A stretch of 64,000 nucleotides of DNA from Cupriavidus campinensis (GCF_905397395.1 NZ_CAJPVH010000003.1:142148-206147), one strand, 5' to 3'. Counted from the stretch's first letter, positions 9,257 to 19,723 are shown. Numbers and translations: made by a program. The notes: a model not told the origin generated them from the letters alone.

Positions 9257-9269
9257 CCGGAGTGACCCC

Positions 9270-10583
9270 TTACCGCGCCACCCCGGCAAACACCGAGAAG
9301 TATTCCGGGAATGTCTTGGCCACGCAGCCGGGTTCGTTGATACGCACCGGCAGCGGGCCGAATGCCGCCAGCGAGAAGCACATCGCCATGCGGTGATCAT
9401 CATAGGTGCCGATGCCTTCGGCTGGCGTGCGCCAGTCGGCTACAGATGCCGGCGGCGTCACACGCAGGTAGTCGGCGCCCTCTTCCACCGTGGCGCCGAG
9501 CTTGCGCAACTCGGTCGCCATCGCCGCAATCCGGTCCGTTTCCTTGACCCGCCAGCTGGCGATATTGGTCAGCGTAGTGGTGCCTTCCGCGAACAGCGCA
9601 GCCACGGCCAGCGTCATCGCGGCGTCGGGAATGTGGTTGCAGTCGAGCTCGATGCCGTTCAGCCGGCCGTCGTCGCGCTCGGTGCCTCGTACCTCGATCC
9701 AGTTGTCGCCAGCCATCACGTTGGCGCCCATCCGGTTCAGTGCATCGGCAAAGCGCACGTCGCCCTGGATACTGGACAAGCCCACACCTTCCACGCGCAC
9801 CGGTCCGCCGCCAATCGCGCCGGCCGCAAGAAAATACGATGCCGTGGAGGCATCGCCTTCCACGTAGATCTCACCCGGCGAGCGGTACTGCGCGCCGGCC
9901 GGCAGGATGAAGCGCTCCCAGCCCTGCCGCTCCACGTCGATACCGAAGCGCGCCAGCAGGTTCAGGGTGATCTCGATATACGGCTTCGAAATCAGCTCGC
10001 CAACCACCTCGATCTCGATGCGGCCGGACGGCGCGCTGGCCATCGGCAGCGTCATCAGCAGCGCGGTCAGGAACTGGCTCGATACATCGCCGCGCACGCG
10101 GATCGGCGCGTCGATGCGGATCTGCGCCGGGTTGATCTGGAGCGGCGGGTAACCTTCCGTGCCGAGGTAATCCACGGACGCACCCACCTGGCGCAGACCG
10201 TCGACCAGATCGCCGATGGGCCGCTCGTGCATGCGCGGCACCCCGGAGAGCCGGTACGTGCCACCCTGCAGGGCCAGCGCCGCGGTCAGCGGACGGATCG
10301 CCGTGCCGGCGTTGCCCATGAACAGATCGGCCGATTTATTCGCAAAATTGCCACCCGCGCCGGTGACGATGCAGTCGCCGCCATCGCGCTGCCAGCTCAC
10401 GCCGAGCACCTTCAGGGCGTCGAGCATGACGCGGGTGTCGTCCGAGTCCAGCAGATCGCGCACGCGCGTCTGGCCGGTGGCAAGCGCCGCCAGCAGCAGC
10501 ACGCGGTTGGAGATGCTCTTCGAGCCGGGCAGCCGCACCGTGCCGGAAGCACGCGTCAGGGGGGCGAGGGTCAGATGTTCCAT
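9270..10583 (-). CDS. aroA: 3-phosphoshikimate 1-carboxyvinyltransferase (EPSP synthase)
   Basis: 437 residues. EPSP synthase joins shikimate-3-phosphate and PEP, the sixth step of the shikimate pathway. Signature segments: [17 protein letters not shown] (about 19-35), [17 protein letters not shown] (about 87-103), the [15 protein letters not shown] motif, and [23 protein letters not shown] near 340. The GNAGTA(I/M)RP loop with Gly-Asn-Ala-Gly-Thr-Ala is the class I (glyphosate-sensitive type) form. It starts 21 bp after tyrA and closes the aromatic amino acid cluster on the minus strand. Confidence 0.96.
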   Translation of the reverse strand: MEHLTLAPLTRASGTVRLPGSKSISNRVLLLAALATGQTRVRDLLDSDDTRVMLDALKVLGVSWQRDGGDCIVTGAGGNFANKSADLFMGNAGTAIRPLTAALALQGGTYRLSGVPRMHERPIGDLVDGLRQVGASVDYLGTEGYPPLQINPAQIRIDAPIRVRGDVSSQFLTALLMTLPMASAPSGRIEIEVVGELISKPYIEITLNLLARFGIDVERQGWERFILPAGAQYRSPGEIYVEGDASTASYFLAAGAIGGGPVRVEGVGLSSIQGDVRFADALNRMGANVMAGDNWIEVRGTERDDGRLNGIELDCNHIPDAAMTLAVAALFAEGTTTLTNIASWRVKETDRIAAMATELRKLGATVEEGADYLRVTPPASVADWRTPAEGIGTYDDHRMAMCFSLAAFGPLPVRINEPGCVAKTFPEYFSVFAGVAR

Positions 10584-10604
10584 GATGTGGGCAGATTCAG
10601 CGCT

Positions 10605-11501
10605 TCAGGGTTCGACGTTGGTGACAGCCGCACGCGCGGTGCCCCACTTCTGGCGGGCGCCGCTGGCCCGCGTGAACACGCGCTCCAGGCCCTCGGCATC
10701 GCCTTCCTTGATCTGGGTCTTCAGGTGCGCGAGCACCTTTTCATAGGTGTCGATCTCGCGCAGCAGCGCCTCCTTGTTGGCGATGCAGATGTCACGCCAC
10801 ATCTCGGGCGAGGAGCCCGCAATGCGCGTGAAATCGCGGAACCCGCCGCCGGCAAAATCGAGCTTCAGCGCGGCATCCTCGGCATTGACCAGTTGGGCGA
10901 CCAGCGCGAAGGCCAGCAGGTGCGGCAGGTGGCTCACCGCCGCGAACACGGCGTCGTGCTGTACCGCGGACATCACATGGCAGTCGGCGCCCGTGGATTC
11001 CCACATCGCGCGCACGGCGGCCACGTCGGTCCGCGCGTTCTCCTGCAGCGGGCACAGCACTACCTTCTTGCCGAGGTAGAGGTCGTTCAGCGCCGCCTCC
11101 ACGCCGCTCAGCTCGCGGCCGGCAATCGGGTGGGCGGGGACGAACTGGGCCACCTTGTCGCCCAGGGCGGTCTTGGCGGCCATGATCACGTCGGACTTGG
11201 TGCTGCCTGCGTCCGTCACGATCGTGCCCGGCTCCAGGTGCGGCTCCAGCGCGTGCAACAGCGCAAAGTTCTGGGCGACCGGCGCGCACAGCACGATCAG
11301 GCTGGCGCCGCGCGCGGCGTCTTCGAGCGAGGCAATCTCGTCGATCACGCCCAGCGACTTGGCCTTCTCGAGCGAAGCCGCCGAACGTCCCACGCCCACC
11401 ACGGTGCCCACCACGCCTGCGCGCTTCAGCGACAACGCCAGCGAGCCGCCAATCAGGCCCACGCCGACAATCACAACCCGGGAAAAATGCAGAGCGCTCA
11501 C
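10605..11501 (-). CDS. tyrA: Prephenate dehydrogenase
   Basis: 298 residues from a GTG start. It oxidatively decarboxylates prephenate (or arogenate) on the way to tyrosine. The N-terminal NAD(P) fold shows VGVGLIGGSLALSLKRAG (residues 11-28), and the catalytic region includes VPAHPIAGRELSGVEAA with the conserved His. No fused chorismate mutase or ACT domain is present, so it is the monofunctional form; chorismate mutase activity comes from pheA two genes upstream. It lies 48 bp after hisC and 21 bp before aroA, part of one operon. Confidence 0.93.
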   Translation of the reverse strand: MSALHFSRVVIVGVGLIGGSLALSLKRAGVVGTVVGVGRSAASLEKAKSLGVIDEIASLEDAARGASLIVLCAPVAQNFALLHALEPHLEPGTIVTDAGSTKSDVIMAAKTALGDKVAQFVPAHPIAGRELSGVEAALNDLYLGKKVVLCPLQENARTDVAAVRAMWESTGADCHVMSAVQHDAVFAAVSHLPHLLAFALVAQLVNAEDAALKLDFAGGGFRDFTRIAGSSPEMWRDICIANKEALLREIDTYEKVLAHLKTQIKEGDAEGLERVFTRASGARQKWGTARAAVTNVEP

Positions 11502-11549
11502 GGTATCAGGCCACCAGCGTGGCAGAAAGCTTAAAATCGGACATCTTCA

Positions 11550-12695
11550 TCACTGCAATGCCTGCTCGAGCGCCGCGATGAACGCGGCGTTCTCCTCAGA
11601 CAGGCCAATCGTCACGCGCAACCACTGCGGCAGGCCGTAGTTCGCCACCGGCCGCACGATCACGCCCTGCTTCAGCAGCGCCAGGTTCACGCGCGCGCCG
11701 GCACCGTCGTCGGTGCCCACGCGGACCATGACGAAATTGCCGGATGACTTCACATGCTGGAGACCAAGCCGGTCGAACGCGGCCACCAGCTGCGCCTTGC
11801 CTTCGCGGTTCAGCGTGGCGCTGCGGGCGAGGAAACCGGCATCGCCAAGCGCCGCCACGGCGGCAGCCTGGGCCAGGCTGTTCACGTTGAACGGCTGGCG
11901 CACGCGGTTCAGCAGATCGGTCAATTGCGGCTGGGCCACGCCGTAGCCCACGCGCAGCCCGGCCAGGCCGTAGGCCTTCGAGAACGTGCGCGAGACCATC
12001 AGGTTCGGATACTTGCGCACCCACGCCACGGACTCGTACTGCTGGTCCGCATCGAGATATTCGTTATAGGCCTCGTCCAGCACGACCACCACGTTGGATG
12101 GTACTTTCGCCAGAAACGCCTCGATCTCGGCCGCCGGAATGAACGTGCCGGTGGGGTTGTTCGGATTGGCGATGAAGACCAGGCGCGTGTCGGGCGCAAT
12201 CGCCGCTGCCATCGCGTCGAGATCATGGCCGTAATCGCGTGCCTTCACCTCGATGGCGCGCGCGCCGACTTCCTGCGTGGCGAGCGCATAGACGGCAAAC
12301 GAGTATTCGGCATAGACGATCGACTCGCCCGGCCGCACCAGCGCATGGGCGGCCAACTCCAGGATGTCGTTGCTGCCGTTGCCGAGCGTCAGCCATTCGG
12401 CCGGGACATCGTACTTCGCCGAAAGCTTCGCCTTCAGCTCGAAACCGTTACTGTCCGGATAGCGGCCCAGCTCATCCATCGCCGCCGTAATCGCGGACCT
12501 GGCGGAGGCCGGCATGCCGAGCGGGTTCTCATTCGAGGCCAGCTTGACGATACGCGCCTCGTCGAGCCCGAACTCACGCGCCACCTCGGCAATCGGCTTG
12601 CCAGCGATGTACGGCGAGATCTTTCTCACATAGGACGGCCCGAAATAGTGGGCGGCATTCTGCGCGTCGTCGGTGGCGCGGCCGGGTTCTGCCAT
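11550..12695 (-). CDS. hisC: Histidinol-phosphate / aromatic aminotransferase (HisC-like)
   Basis: 381 residues, class I/II PLP aminotransferase of the HisC family. KLASNENPLGMP near residue 50 and the PLP-lysine segment SRTFSKAYGLAGLRVGYG (around 235-252) are typical; NPNNPTGTF is also present. HisC enzymes transaminate histidinol phosphate, and copies placed between pheA and tyrA, as here, often serve phenylalanine and tyrosine synthesis instead (HisC2). The context favours an aromatic role, but substrate cannot be read from sequence. It begins 16 bp after the pheA stop. Confidence 0.93.
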   Translation of the reverse strand: MAEPGRATDDAQNAAHYFGPSYVRKISPYIAGKPIAEVAREFGLDEARIVKLASNENPLGMPASARSAITAAMDELGRYPDSNGFELKAKLSAKYDVPAEWLTLGNGSNDILELAAHALVRPGESIVYAEYSFAVYALATQEVGARAIEVKARDYGHDLDAMAAAIAPDTRLVFIANPNNPTGTFIPAAEIEAFLAKVPSNVVVVLDEAYNEYLDADQQYESVAWVRKYPNLMVSRTFSKAYGLAGLRVGYGVAQPQLTDLLNRVRQPFNVNSLAQAAAVAALGDAGFLARSATLNREGKAQLVAAFDRLGLQHVKSSGNFVMVRVGTDDGAGARVNLALLKQGVIVRPVANYGLPQWLRVTIGLSEENAAFIAALEQALQ

Positions 12696-12711
12696 GTTCG
12701 CTCCTTGAACC

Positions 12712-13860
12712 TTACTTGCTGGACGGGTACGAGCCGAGCACCTTGAAGTACGCGGCGTTGCGCTTCAGTTCCGCCAGGGCGCGCGCCACGGCGGGCTCGT
12801 GCTGGTGGCCTTCCACGTCCACATAGAAGTAGTACTCCCACGCGCCGCTGCGCGCGGGGCGCGATTCGAACCGGCACATCGACACGCCGTTCTCGGCCAG
12901 CGGCGCCAGCAGTTGGTACACCGCGCCGGCCTTGTTCGGTACCGACAGGATAAGAGACGTCTGGTCGCTGCCCGACGGCTCGGTCTCATAGCGGCCGATC
13001 ACGGCAAACCGCGTGCGGTTATGCGGATCGTCCTGGATATGCGTGCGCACCAGATGCAGGTGGTAGCGGTTGGCCGCCGACTCGCCGGCGATGGCCGCCA
13101 CGGTGGGGTCTTCGCTCGCCATGCGCGCGGCCTCGGCGTTGCTGGAGACGGCCTGGCGCTCCAGGTGCGGATAGTTGGCCGTGAGCCAGTGCTGGCACTG
13201 CGCCAGCGCCTGGGCGTGCGCGCGGACCACGGTCACGCCCTTCATGTCCGGCGTGGAAGCCATCAGGTTGTGATGGACCTTGAGCGCAATCTCACCGCTG
13301 ATCTTCAGCGAGGTCTGCAGGAACAGGTCGAGCGTGCGCGACACCGCGCCCTCGGTCGAGTTCTCCACGGGCACCACGCCATATTCGACGGTGCCGGCTT
13401 CCACGGCACGGAACACCTCGTCGATGCTCGGGCACGGCACGCCGCTCACTTCATGGCCGAAATGGGCGTACAGCGCCTGCTCGGAGAACGTGCCGGCCGG
13501 GCCGAGGAACGCAATCTCGAGCGGCTTTTCCAGCCCACGGCAGGCGGACATCACCTCGCGCCAGATCGACGCCACGCTCTCGCCCAGCAGCGGGCCCGGA
13601 TTGGCGGCCTGCACCTTGCGGATGACCTGCAGTTCACGTTCGGGGCGAAACACGGGCGCGCCGTACTTCTTCTTGACCTCGCCCACATCGAGGGCGAGCT
13701 GGGCGCGGCGGTTCAGCAGCGCCAGCAGTTCGCGGTCCACCGCGTCGATCTGGCCGCGCAGCGGCGCGAGGTCGGCGGACAGCGCCTGCTCCTGGGCGCT
13801 GGGACCGGGGTTCCCTGTGGGCGGCGCGTCGTTGTTCGCGCGCTTGTCTTCGCTAGTCAT
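12712..13860 (-). CDS. pheA: Chorismate mutase / prephenate dehydratase (P-protein)
   Basis: 382 residues in three parts: an AroQ chorismate mutase (about 30-115; IDAVDRELLALLNRRAQLA and VIRKV), a prephenate dehydratase (about 115-285; FLGPAGTFSEQAL, VENSTEGAV, and the catalytic TRFAVIG), and a C-terminal ACT regulatory domain (about 300-380) with the ESRP motif (FESRPARSGAW) that binds phenylalanine. The enzyme converts chorismate to phenylpyruvate and is expected to be feedback-inhibited by Phe. The first ~28 residues are a polar, probably disordered extension. It lies 57 bp after serC and 16 bp before hisC. Confidence 0.96.
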   Translation of the reverse strand: MTSEDKRANNDAPPTGNPGPSAQEQALSADLAPLRGQIDAVDRELLALLNRRAQLALDVGEVKKKYGAPVFRPERELQVIRKVQAANPGPLLGESVASIWREVMSACRGLEKPLEIAFLGPAGTFSEQALYAHFGHEVSGVPCPSIDEVFRAVEAGTVEYGVVPVENSTEGAVSRTLDLFLQTSLKISGEIALKVHHNLMASTPDMKGVTVVRAHAQALAQCQHWLTANYPHLERQAVSSNAEAARMASEDPTVAAIAGESAANRYHLHLVRTHIQDDPHNRTRFAVIGRYETEPSGSDQTSLILSVPNKAGAVYQLLAPLAENGVSMCRFESRPARSGAWEYYFYVDVEGHQHEPAVARALAELKRNAAYFKVLGSYPSSK

Positions 13861-13917
13861 GTCAAAGCCTGGTGGGCCGCGCCGGGGCGGCCGGGAAGAA
13901 TCGGTGCAAACCCGCCG

Positions 13918-15081
13918 TCAGGCGGCAGTACGCTCGAATTCGCGCATGAAGTCGATCAGCGCGGTCACGCCTTCCAGTGGCATCGCGTTATAGATGCTGG
14001 CGCGCATGCCGCCCACGGACTTGTGGCCCTTGAGCTGTACCAGGCCGTTCGCGCGCGCCTGGGTCAGGAACGCTTCGTTGCGCGATTCATCGCGCAGGAA
14101 GAACGGTACGTTCATGCGCGAGCGGCAGCTGGGGTCAATCTCGTTACGGTAGTAGTCACTCTGGTCCAGGAAGTCGTACAGCGCGCGCGCCTTGGCGATA
14201 TTGCGCTGCTCGATGCCGGGCACGCCACCCTGGGCCTTGAGCCACTTGAACACGAGGCCGGCGATATAGATCGCATAGGTGGGCGGCGTGTTGTACATCG
14301 AATCATGCTCGGCCACCTGGCGCCAGTTGAACGCCGACGGGCACAGCGGATGCGCGAAGCCGATCAGGTCCTCACGCACGATGACGATGGTCACGCCGGC
14401 CGGGCCGATGTTCTTCTGCGCGCCGCCGTAGACCACCTGCACGCGCGACCAGTCGATCGGGCGCGACAGGATATGGCTGGACGCGTCGGCCACCACGATG
14501 CGGCCCTTGTCGTGCGTGCCGGTCTGACCGATGTCGGGAATCTCCTGGAATTCCACGCCGACGATGGTCTCGTTCGTGCACAGGTGCACATAGGCCGCGT
14601 CGTCCGACAGCTTCCAGCTGGCGACATCCGGAATTTTCGTAAATTTACGATCCGCGCTCGAGGCCGCGATATTGACCTCGCCATAGCGGCGTGCTTCCTG
14701 CTCGGTCTTGACCGACCACGTGCCGGTCACGACGAAATCGGTCTTCGGCTTGGCCGCATTGACGCGGCTGGCCAGGTTCAGCGGCACGATGCCATTCTCG
14801 CCAATCGCCCCGCCCTGCAGGAACAGGATGCGGAAGTTCTTCGGCACATGGAGCAGTTCGCGCAGATCGGCGAGGGCTTCATTGTGGATGCCCTCGAACT
14901 CGCGGCTGCGGTGGCTCATCTCCATGACCGACACGCCGGTGCCACGCCACGACAGCATTTCCTCGGCCGCCTGCTGCAGGACTTCGGTCGGCAGCGCGGC
15001 CGGACCGGGCGAGAAATTGAACACGCGCTCGGCCACGTTGCGTTGCAGGCCAGCGAGGGCGGGATTCTGGGGATCGTTCAT
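13918..15081 (-). CDS. serC: Phosphoserine aminotransferase
   Basis: 387 residues from the ATG at 15081. SerC transaminates 3-phosphohydroxypyruvate to phosphoserine (and works in pyridoxal phosphate synthesis). Family segments: [12 protein letters not shown] at the N terminus, [19 protein letters not shown], and the PLP-lysine site [13 protein letters not shown]. An alternative ATG at 15126 would add 15 residues; it has GAGGG 3 bases upstream whereas 15081 has none, but the added residues look unlike the family, so the start is not settled. It sits between the DUF2059 gene and pheA, linking serine and aromatic amino acid synthesis. Confidence 0.94.
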   Translation of the reverse strand: MNDPQNPALAGLQRNVAERVFNFSPGPAALPTEVLQQAAEEMLSWRGTGVSVMEMSHRSREFEGIHNEALADLRELLHVPKNFRILFLQGGAIGENGIVPLNLASRVNAAKPKTDFVVTGTWSVKTEQEARRYGEVNIAASSADRKFTKIPDVASWKLSDDAAYVHLCTNETIVGVEFQEIPDIGQTGTHDKGRIVVADASSHILSRPIDWSRVQVVYGGAQKNIGPAGVTIVIVREDLIGFAHPLCPSAFNWRQVAEHDSMYNTPPTYAIYIAGLVFKWLKAQGGVPGIEQRNIAKARALYDFLDQSDYYRNEIDPSCRSRMNVPFFLRDESRNEAFLTQARANGLVQLKGHKSVGGMRASIYNAMPLEGVTALIDFMREFERTAA

Positions 15082-15197
15082 GGAGGAAGAAGGAAAAATG
15101 GCTGCCGGTTTGAACCAGGCAGCCATTATCCCTCAAACGCGCGCCGCCAGGGCAGCGGCTCGGCGGCCGGATCGGCCGTCGATTCCTTGCGGATCAC

Positions 15198-15767
15198 TTA
15201 CTTCGCAGCGGCGGCGATTTCCTTCTCGGCCGAGTCACGCATCGACTTGCCAACCTGCGGGCCGTACTTCTGCATCATCGAACCCCAGATTTCCTGGGTC
15301 GCCTTGCCCTGGTTGGCCATGAACTTCTGGCCCGTCGGCGACTTCAGGAACGTGGTCAGGTCCTTGATTTCCTGGGTGCTGTAGTACTTGCCGAACGCGT
15401 CGTAGTGGGCCTTGATGGCGTCCTGACGGAAACCGTCGGTGTTGAACGCCGTGCCGGCGCCATCCACCATGCGCTGCACTGCGCCGTTCTTCTTCAGCTT
15501 GTCGACAGCGGCCTGCTTCTGCTTGTCGTTCAGCGTCTTGTTTTCCACGAGGACCTGCTCGAGGACCAGCGGAGCTTCCTGCTTGGCGCCGTTCTGCCAG
15601 TTTTCGGCCTGGCCCTTCACGGCCTGGTCGGCCTGCATGACGGAGAGCAGTTCCTTGATAGCGGCGGTCTTGTCGGCATCCTGCGCCTGAGCGTGGGCGG
15701 CCTGGGCCACCATCATCGTCGGGACAAAAGCAGCCAGAACAGCAATACGTCGATAGGTTTTGAGCAT
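15198..15767 (-). CDS. DUF2059-type periplasmic protein
   Basis: 189 residues. The N terminus is a signal peptide (MLKTYRRIAVLAAFVPTMMV, cleaved after AHA or AQA). The mature part is helical and charged, with the DUF2059 pattern (FNTDGFRQDAIKAHYDAFGKYYSTQEIKDL followed by a SPTGQKF stretch at about 145). The molecular role of DUF2059 proteins is unknown to me. The gene follows gyrA by 81 bp on the same strand and precedes serC, an arrangement I recall from related Burkholderiaceae. Confidence 0.85.
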   Translation of the reverse strand: MLKTYRRIAVLAAFVPTMMVAQAAHAQAQDADKTAAIKELLSVMQADQAVKGQAENWQNGAKQEAPLVLEQVLVENKTLNDKQKQAAVDKLKKNGAVQRMVDGAGTAFNTDGFRQDAIKAHYDAFGKYYSTQEIKDLTTFLKSPTGQKFMANQGKATQEIWGSMMQKYGPQVGKSMRDSAEKEIAAAAK

Positions 15768-15848
15768 TATGACTCCCTGGAAAATATGTCCGATTAGTCC
15801 GCACGGCCGTCTGGCGAGTTCCGGCCGTCGTCCTGTTGTTGCAACAAA

Positions 15849-18599
15849 TTACGAATTCGCGTCCGCGTCGGTTGCGCCGTCGGCACCTTCTGCACCGGCG
15901 GTGCCAGCGGCACCTTCCACCACATCGGCGTCCGCATCCTCGGCACCCTCGATCCCGGCGCCATTATCGGCATCGGTCTCGACAATCCGTTGCAGGCCCG
16001 ACAGCTTGGTGCCCTCGTCCACGTTGATCAGCGTCACGCCCTGCGTGGCGCGGCCCATCTCGCGGATCTCGGCCACACGGGTGCGGATCAGCACGCCGCC
16101 GGTCGTGATCAGCATGATCTCGTCTTCGGGAGATACCAGCGCGGCGGCCACCACGCGGCCATTGCGCTCGCTGGTCTGGATCGCAATCATGCCCTTGGTG
16201 CCGCGGCCATGTCGAGTGTATTCCGAGATCGGCGTGCGCTTGCCGTAGCCGTTCTCGGTGGCGGTCAGCACGCTGCCCACCGCCGCGACGGCGCCCTCGG
16301 ACCCTGCGTCGCCTTCGGTCGACGCTGCCGATTCGGCCGATTCCGCCACCGCAGTTTCTGCCGGCGCTACCAGCATGGCGATGACCGACTGGCTTTCCTC
16401 GAGATTCATGCCGCGTACGCCACGAGCCTGACGGCCCATCGGACGCACGTCGTTCTCGTCGAAGCGCACGGCCTTGCCGGCGTCGGAGAACAGCATCACG
16501 TCATGCTGGCCATCGGTCACGGCGGCACCGATCAGGAAATCGCCCTCGTCCAGGTCCACGGCGATGATGCCGGCCTTGCGCGGGTTCGAGAACTCGGTCA
16601 GCGCGGTCTTCTTGACCGTGCCGCGCGCGGTGGCCATGAAGATGAAGTGCTCGGCGTCGAACTGGCGCACCGGCAGGATCACATTGATCTTCTCGCCATC
16701 GGCGAGCGGGAACATGTTAACGATCGGACGGCCACGCGAGTTGCGCGACCCCTGCGGCACTTCGTACACTTTGAGCCAGTACAGCCGGCCACGGTTGGAG
16801 AAGCACAGGATGTAGTCGTGCGTGTTGGCCACGAACAGCGTGTCGATCCAGTCGTCTTCCTTGGTGGCCGTAGCCAGCTTGCCGCGCCCGCCACGCTTCT
16901 GCGCGCGGTACTCGGAGATCGGCTGACTCTTCATATAGCCGCTGTGCGAGAGCGTGACCACCATGTCCTGCGGCGTAATCAGATCCTCGGTGTCGAGTTC
17001 GGTCGCGTTCAGTTCGATGGTGGAGCGGCGCTCGTCGCCGAATTCGGCGCGGATGGCGCCGAGTTCGTCGGAGATGATGGTCGTAATACGCTCCGGACGC
17101 GCCAGGATGTCCAGCAGGTCTGCGATCACCGCCATCACTTCGCGGTATTCCTGGACGATCTTGTCCTGCTCCAGGCCCGTGAGGCGTTGCAGGCGCATTT
17201 GCAGGATTTCCTGCGCCTGGCCGTCGGAGAGGCGATACAGGCCATCCGGTTGCATGCCGAACACGGCGGGCAGGCCATCCGGGCGATACGAGGCACGGCC
17301 GCCGGCAGTGTCGCTTTCGGCACGCGCAAGCATGTCGCGCACGAGGGCCGAGTCCCACGACTTGGCCATCAGCTCCTGCTTGGCGACCGGCGGCGTCGGC
17401 GCGGCCTTGATGATCGCGATGAACTCGTCGATGTTCGCCAGCGCCACCGCCAGGCCTTCCAGCACATGGCCGCGCTCGCGCGCCTTGCGCAGCTCGAACA
17501 CGGTGCGGCGGGTGACCACCTCGCGCCGGTGCGACAGGAACGCGTCCAGCATCTGACGCAGGTTCAGCAGGCGCGGCTGGCCGTCGACCAGCGCCACCAT
17601 GTTCATGCCGAAGGTGTCCTGCAGCTGGGTGTTCTTATATAGGTTGTTGAGAACGACCTCGGGCACCTCGTTGCGCTTCAGCTCGACCACCACGCGCATG
17701 CCCGACTTGTCGGACTCGTCACGGATGTCTGAAATGCCCTCGACCTTCTTCTCGGTCACCAGCTCGGCGATGCGCTCGAGAAGTGTCCGCTTGTTCACCT
17801 GGTACGGCAGTTCGTCGACGATGATCGCCTGGCGCTGGCCGCGGTCGATGTCCTCGAAGTGCGTCCGGGCACGCATGACGATGCGGCCCCGGCCGGTGCG
17901 ATAGCCTTCTCGCACGCCCTGGATGCCATAAATAATGCCGGCCGTCGGAAAATCGGGCGCCGGCACCAGTTCGATCAGGTCATCCACCGTGGCGTCGGGA
18001 TTGCGCAGCAGATGCAGGCAGGCGTCCACCACCTCATTGAGGTTATGCGGGGGGATATTGGTGGCCATACCCACCGCAATACCCGACGAGCCATTGATCA
18101 GCAAATTCGGAATACGCGCCGGCAAAATACTCGGTTCTTTTTCAGAACCGTCGTAGTTCGGCTCGAAATCGACAGTTTCCTTGTCGATATCGTGGAGCAT
18201 TTCATGCGCGATCTTCGACAGGCGGATTTCCGTATAACGCATGGCTGCCGCGTTATCCCCATCGACCGAGCCGAAGTTGCCCTGCCCGTCTACCAGCATG
18301 TAGCGCAGCGAGAAATTCTGCGCCATGCGGACGATCGTGTCATAAACGGCGGTGTCGCCGTGCGGGTGATACTTACCGATCACATCACCGACAATACGGG
18401 CCGATTTCTTATAGGCTCGGTTCCAGTCGTTATTCAGCTCATGCATCGCAAAGAGCACGCGCCGATGTACTGGTTTCAGGCCATCCCGGACGTCGGGAAG
18501 CGCACGCCCGACGATAACGCTCATCGCGTAATCCAGGTATGAGCGGCGCATTTCCTCTTCCAGGGAAACCGGAAGCGTTTCTTTGGCGAATTGATCCAT
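15849..18599 (-). CDS. gyrA: DNA gyrase subunit A
   Basis: 916 residues from the ATG at 18599 ([17 protein letters not shown]); a longer frame to 18692 is rejected as non-homologous. GyrA cuts and rejoins DNA in the gyrase A2B2 complex. The catalytic Tyr122 is in [10 protein letters not shown]; the quinolone-determining region reads [10 protein letters not shown] with Thr83 and Asp87, Thr being the natural residue in several genera where E. coli has Ser. The GyrA box is present as QKRGGRG near residue 560, so supercoiling activity is expected. Odd features: an Ala/Glu-rich insertion of about 35 residues inside the C-terminal beta-pinwheel (around 740-778) and an acidic Ala/Gly/Asp tail of about 40 residues. 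Confidence 0.97.
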   Translation of the reverse strand: MDQFAKETLPVSLEEEMRRSYLDYAMSVIVGRALPDVRDGLKPVHRRVLFAMHELNNDWNRAYKKSARIVGDVIGKYHPHGDTAVYDTIVRMAQNFSLRYMLVDGQGNFGSVDGDNAAAMRYTEIRLSKIAHEMLHDIDKETVDFEPNYDGSEKEPSILPARIPNLLINGSSGIAVGMATNIPPHNLNEVVDACLHLLRNPDATVDDLIELVPAPDFPTAGIIYGIQGVREGYRTGRGRIVMRARTHFEDIDRGQRQAIIVDELPYQVNKRTLLERIAELVTEKKVEGISDIRDESDKSGMRVVVELKRNEVPEVVLNNLYKNTQLQDTFGMNMVALVDGQPRLLNLRQMLDAFLSHRREVVTRRTVFELRKARERGHVLEGLAVALANIDEFIAIIKAAPTPPVAKQELMAKSWDSALVRDMLARAESDTAGGRASYRPDGLPAVFGMQPDGLYRLSDGQAQEILQMRLQRLTGLEQDKIVQEYREVMAVIADLLDILARPERITTIISDELGAIRAEFGDERRSTIELNATELDTEDLITPQDMVVTLSHSGYMKSQPISEYRAQKRGGRGKLATATKEDDWIDTLFVANTHDYILCFSNRGRLYWLKVYEVPQGSRNSRGRPIVNMFPLADGEKINVILPVRQFDAEHFIFMATARGTVKKTALTEFSNPRKAGIIAVDLDEGDFLIGAAVTDGQHDVMLFSDAGKAVRFDENDVRPMGRQARGVRGMNLEESQSVIAMLVAPAETAVAESAESAASTEGDAGSEGAVAAVGSVLTATENGYGKRTPISEYTRHGRGTKGMIAIQTSERNGRVVAAALVSPEDEIMLITTGGVLIRTRVAEIREMGRATQGVTLINVDEGTKLSGLQRIVETDADNGAGIEGAEDADADVVEGAAGTAGAEGADGATDADANS

Positions 18600-19046
18600 T
18601 GCGGCTTGGTTTATGCGGCGGGTTTTAGCGAATGAGACCCTGGCCCCAGGAGCGCCGGCGGGGGCGCCTGTCCGGGACGGGCAACATGGCATTCTACCAC
18701 GCGCGCCACCCCTTCCCGACGCCCACCGGACGGCCCGGAAACGGGCCCGCCGGCGCCCTCCGCGGCGCGGCGCCTACCGCCCGCAAGCCATACGGGACAA
18801 GGGTTTGCGGGCACCGCAAGCGTGATGTTGCACAAACACCACAGGCCCAAAACCCCAGGGTTGAATCGAATATATTTACTTCTTAGGAAACGAGCCTTGT
18901 GGCACAATTCCCCAGCGAAGAGCCAGACATTGTTCGAAGTGGAGCATCCACCACATCGAGAATGTTATACTCCGAAGAATGTATGACTTGTTTTCGTCCA
19001 TTTGCTCGCAGTAACCCTGCGGTGATCTCATCCTGAGAGGAGAAAT
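18600..19046. promoter_or_regulatory. 447-bp divergent intergenic region gyrA / ompA
   Basis: No convincing gene lies here. The left part is GC-rich and should hold the gyrA leader; the right 180 bp are AT-richer and precede the OmpA-like gene. A TATACT hexamer at 18966-18971 could be an ompA -10 element, giving a leader of about 70 bases, but I see no good -35 at the right distance. The stretch around 18860-18885 (ATCGAATATATTTACTTCT) is the most AT-rich part and may be an upstream activating element. Confidence 0.35.
18691..18699 (-). promoter_or_regulatory. Candidate extended -10 promoter of gyrA
   Basis: On the minus strand TGGTAGAAT reads as an extended -10 element (TGn then TAGAAT) about 90 bp before the gyrA start. 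No -35 match is visible, as allowed for extended -10 promoters. Prediction by eye only. Confidence 0.4.
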
Positions 19047-19703
19047 ATGAAAAAATTTGCCAAGCTCGCGCTCGTTGCAGCTACCGCAGTAATGGCTGCA
19101 TCCGCTCAAGCCCAGTCCGTCCCCTATGAAAAGAAGGCTGTGAACGACAACTGGGGCAACGGTACGAGCGAGTACGTGTGGAAGAATGGCACGAACGAGC
19201 TCTGCTGGCGCGACAGTTCCTGGACCCCGGCAACGGCCAATGCCCTGTGCGATGGCGCACTGGCTCCGGCTGCTGCTCCGGCTCCGGCACCGACCCCGGT
19301 GGCTCCTCCGGTTGTGTCGAGCGAGAAGGTCACTTTCGCAGCTGACACCCTGTTCGACTTCGACAAGGCTGTTCTGAAGCCCGAAGGCAAGGCCAAGCTG
19401 GACGACCTGGTCTCGAAGCTGCAAGGCATCACCCTCGAAGTGATCATCGCCGTGGGCCACACCGACGCGTTCGGTTCGGACAAGTACAACGATCGCCTGT
19501 CGATCCGTCGTGCTGAATCCGTCAAGGCTTACCTGGTGAGCAAGGGCGTGGAAGCCAACCGCGTGTACACCGAAGGCAAGGGCAAGCGCCAGCTGAAGGT
19601 GGATCCGAAGTCGTGCAAGGGCAACCGCACGGCACAGATCGCCTGCCAGCAGCCGAACCGCCGCGTGGAAGTCGAAGTGGTCGGCACCCGCAGCGCACGT
19701 TAA
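19047..19703 (+). CDS. OmpA-family outer membrane / peptidoglycan-binding protein
   Basis: 218 residues, start supported by GAGAGGAG before ATG. A signal peptide ends at SAQAQS (cleavage near residue 22). A short domain with WKNGTNELCWRDSSW and two cysteines (53, 68) precedes an Ala/Pro linker (about 71-90), then a C-terminal OmpA domain (about 93-212) with FDFDKAVLKPEGKAKLDDL and GHTDAFGSDKYNDRLSIRRAESVKAYL, the peptidoglycan-binding signature. No beta-barrel of E. coli OmpA size fits in the N-terminal part, so it is the short form common in this family. Strong ribosome site, low GC for the region, and a clean terminator suggest high expression. A C-terminal DPKSCKGN/ACQQPNRRVEVEV pair of cysteines is typical of these proteins. 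Confidence 0.92.
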   Translation: MKKFAKLALVAATAVMAASAQAQSVPYEKKAVNDNWGNGTSEYVWKNGTNELCWRDSSWTPATANALCDGALAPAAAPAPAPTPVAPPVVSSEKVTFAADTLFDFDKAVLKPEGKAKLDDLVSKLQGITLEVIIAVGHTDAFGSDKYNDRLSIRRAESVKAYLVSKGVEANRVYTEGKGKRQLKVDPKSCKGNRTAQIACQQPNRRVEVEVVGTRSAR

Positions 19704-19723
19704 TCGGATCCTCTCCGATGAAG

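Noticed and set aside
15836..15847. TTGTTGCAACAA palindrome just after the gyrA stop
   Set aside because: Perfect 12-bp palindrome but without T-tract, partner sites or a plausible target; likely chance.
18625..18907. Short open frames in the gyrA-ompA gap
   Set aside because: Pro/Arg/Gly-rich products, no ribosome sites, and extension across likely promoter DNA; better read as leader and promoter sequence.
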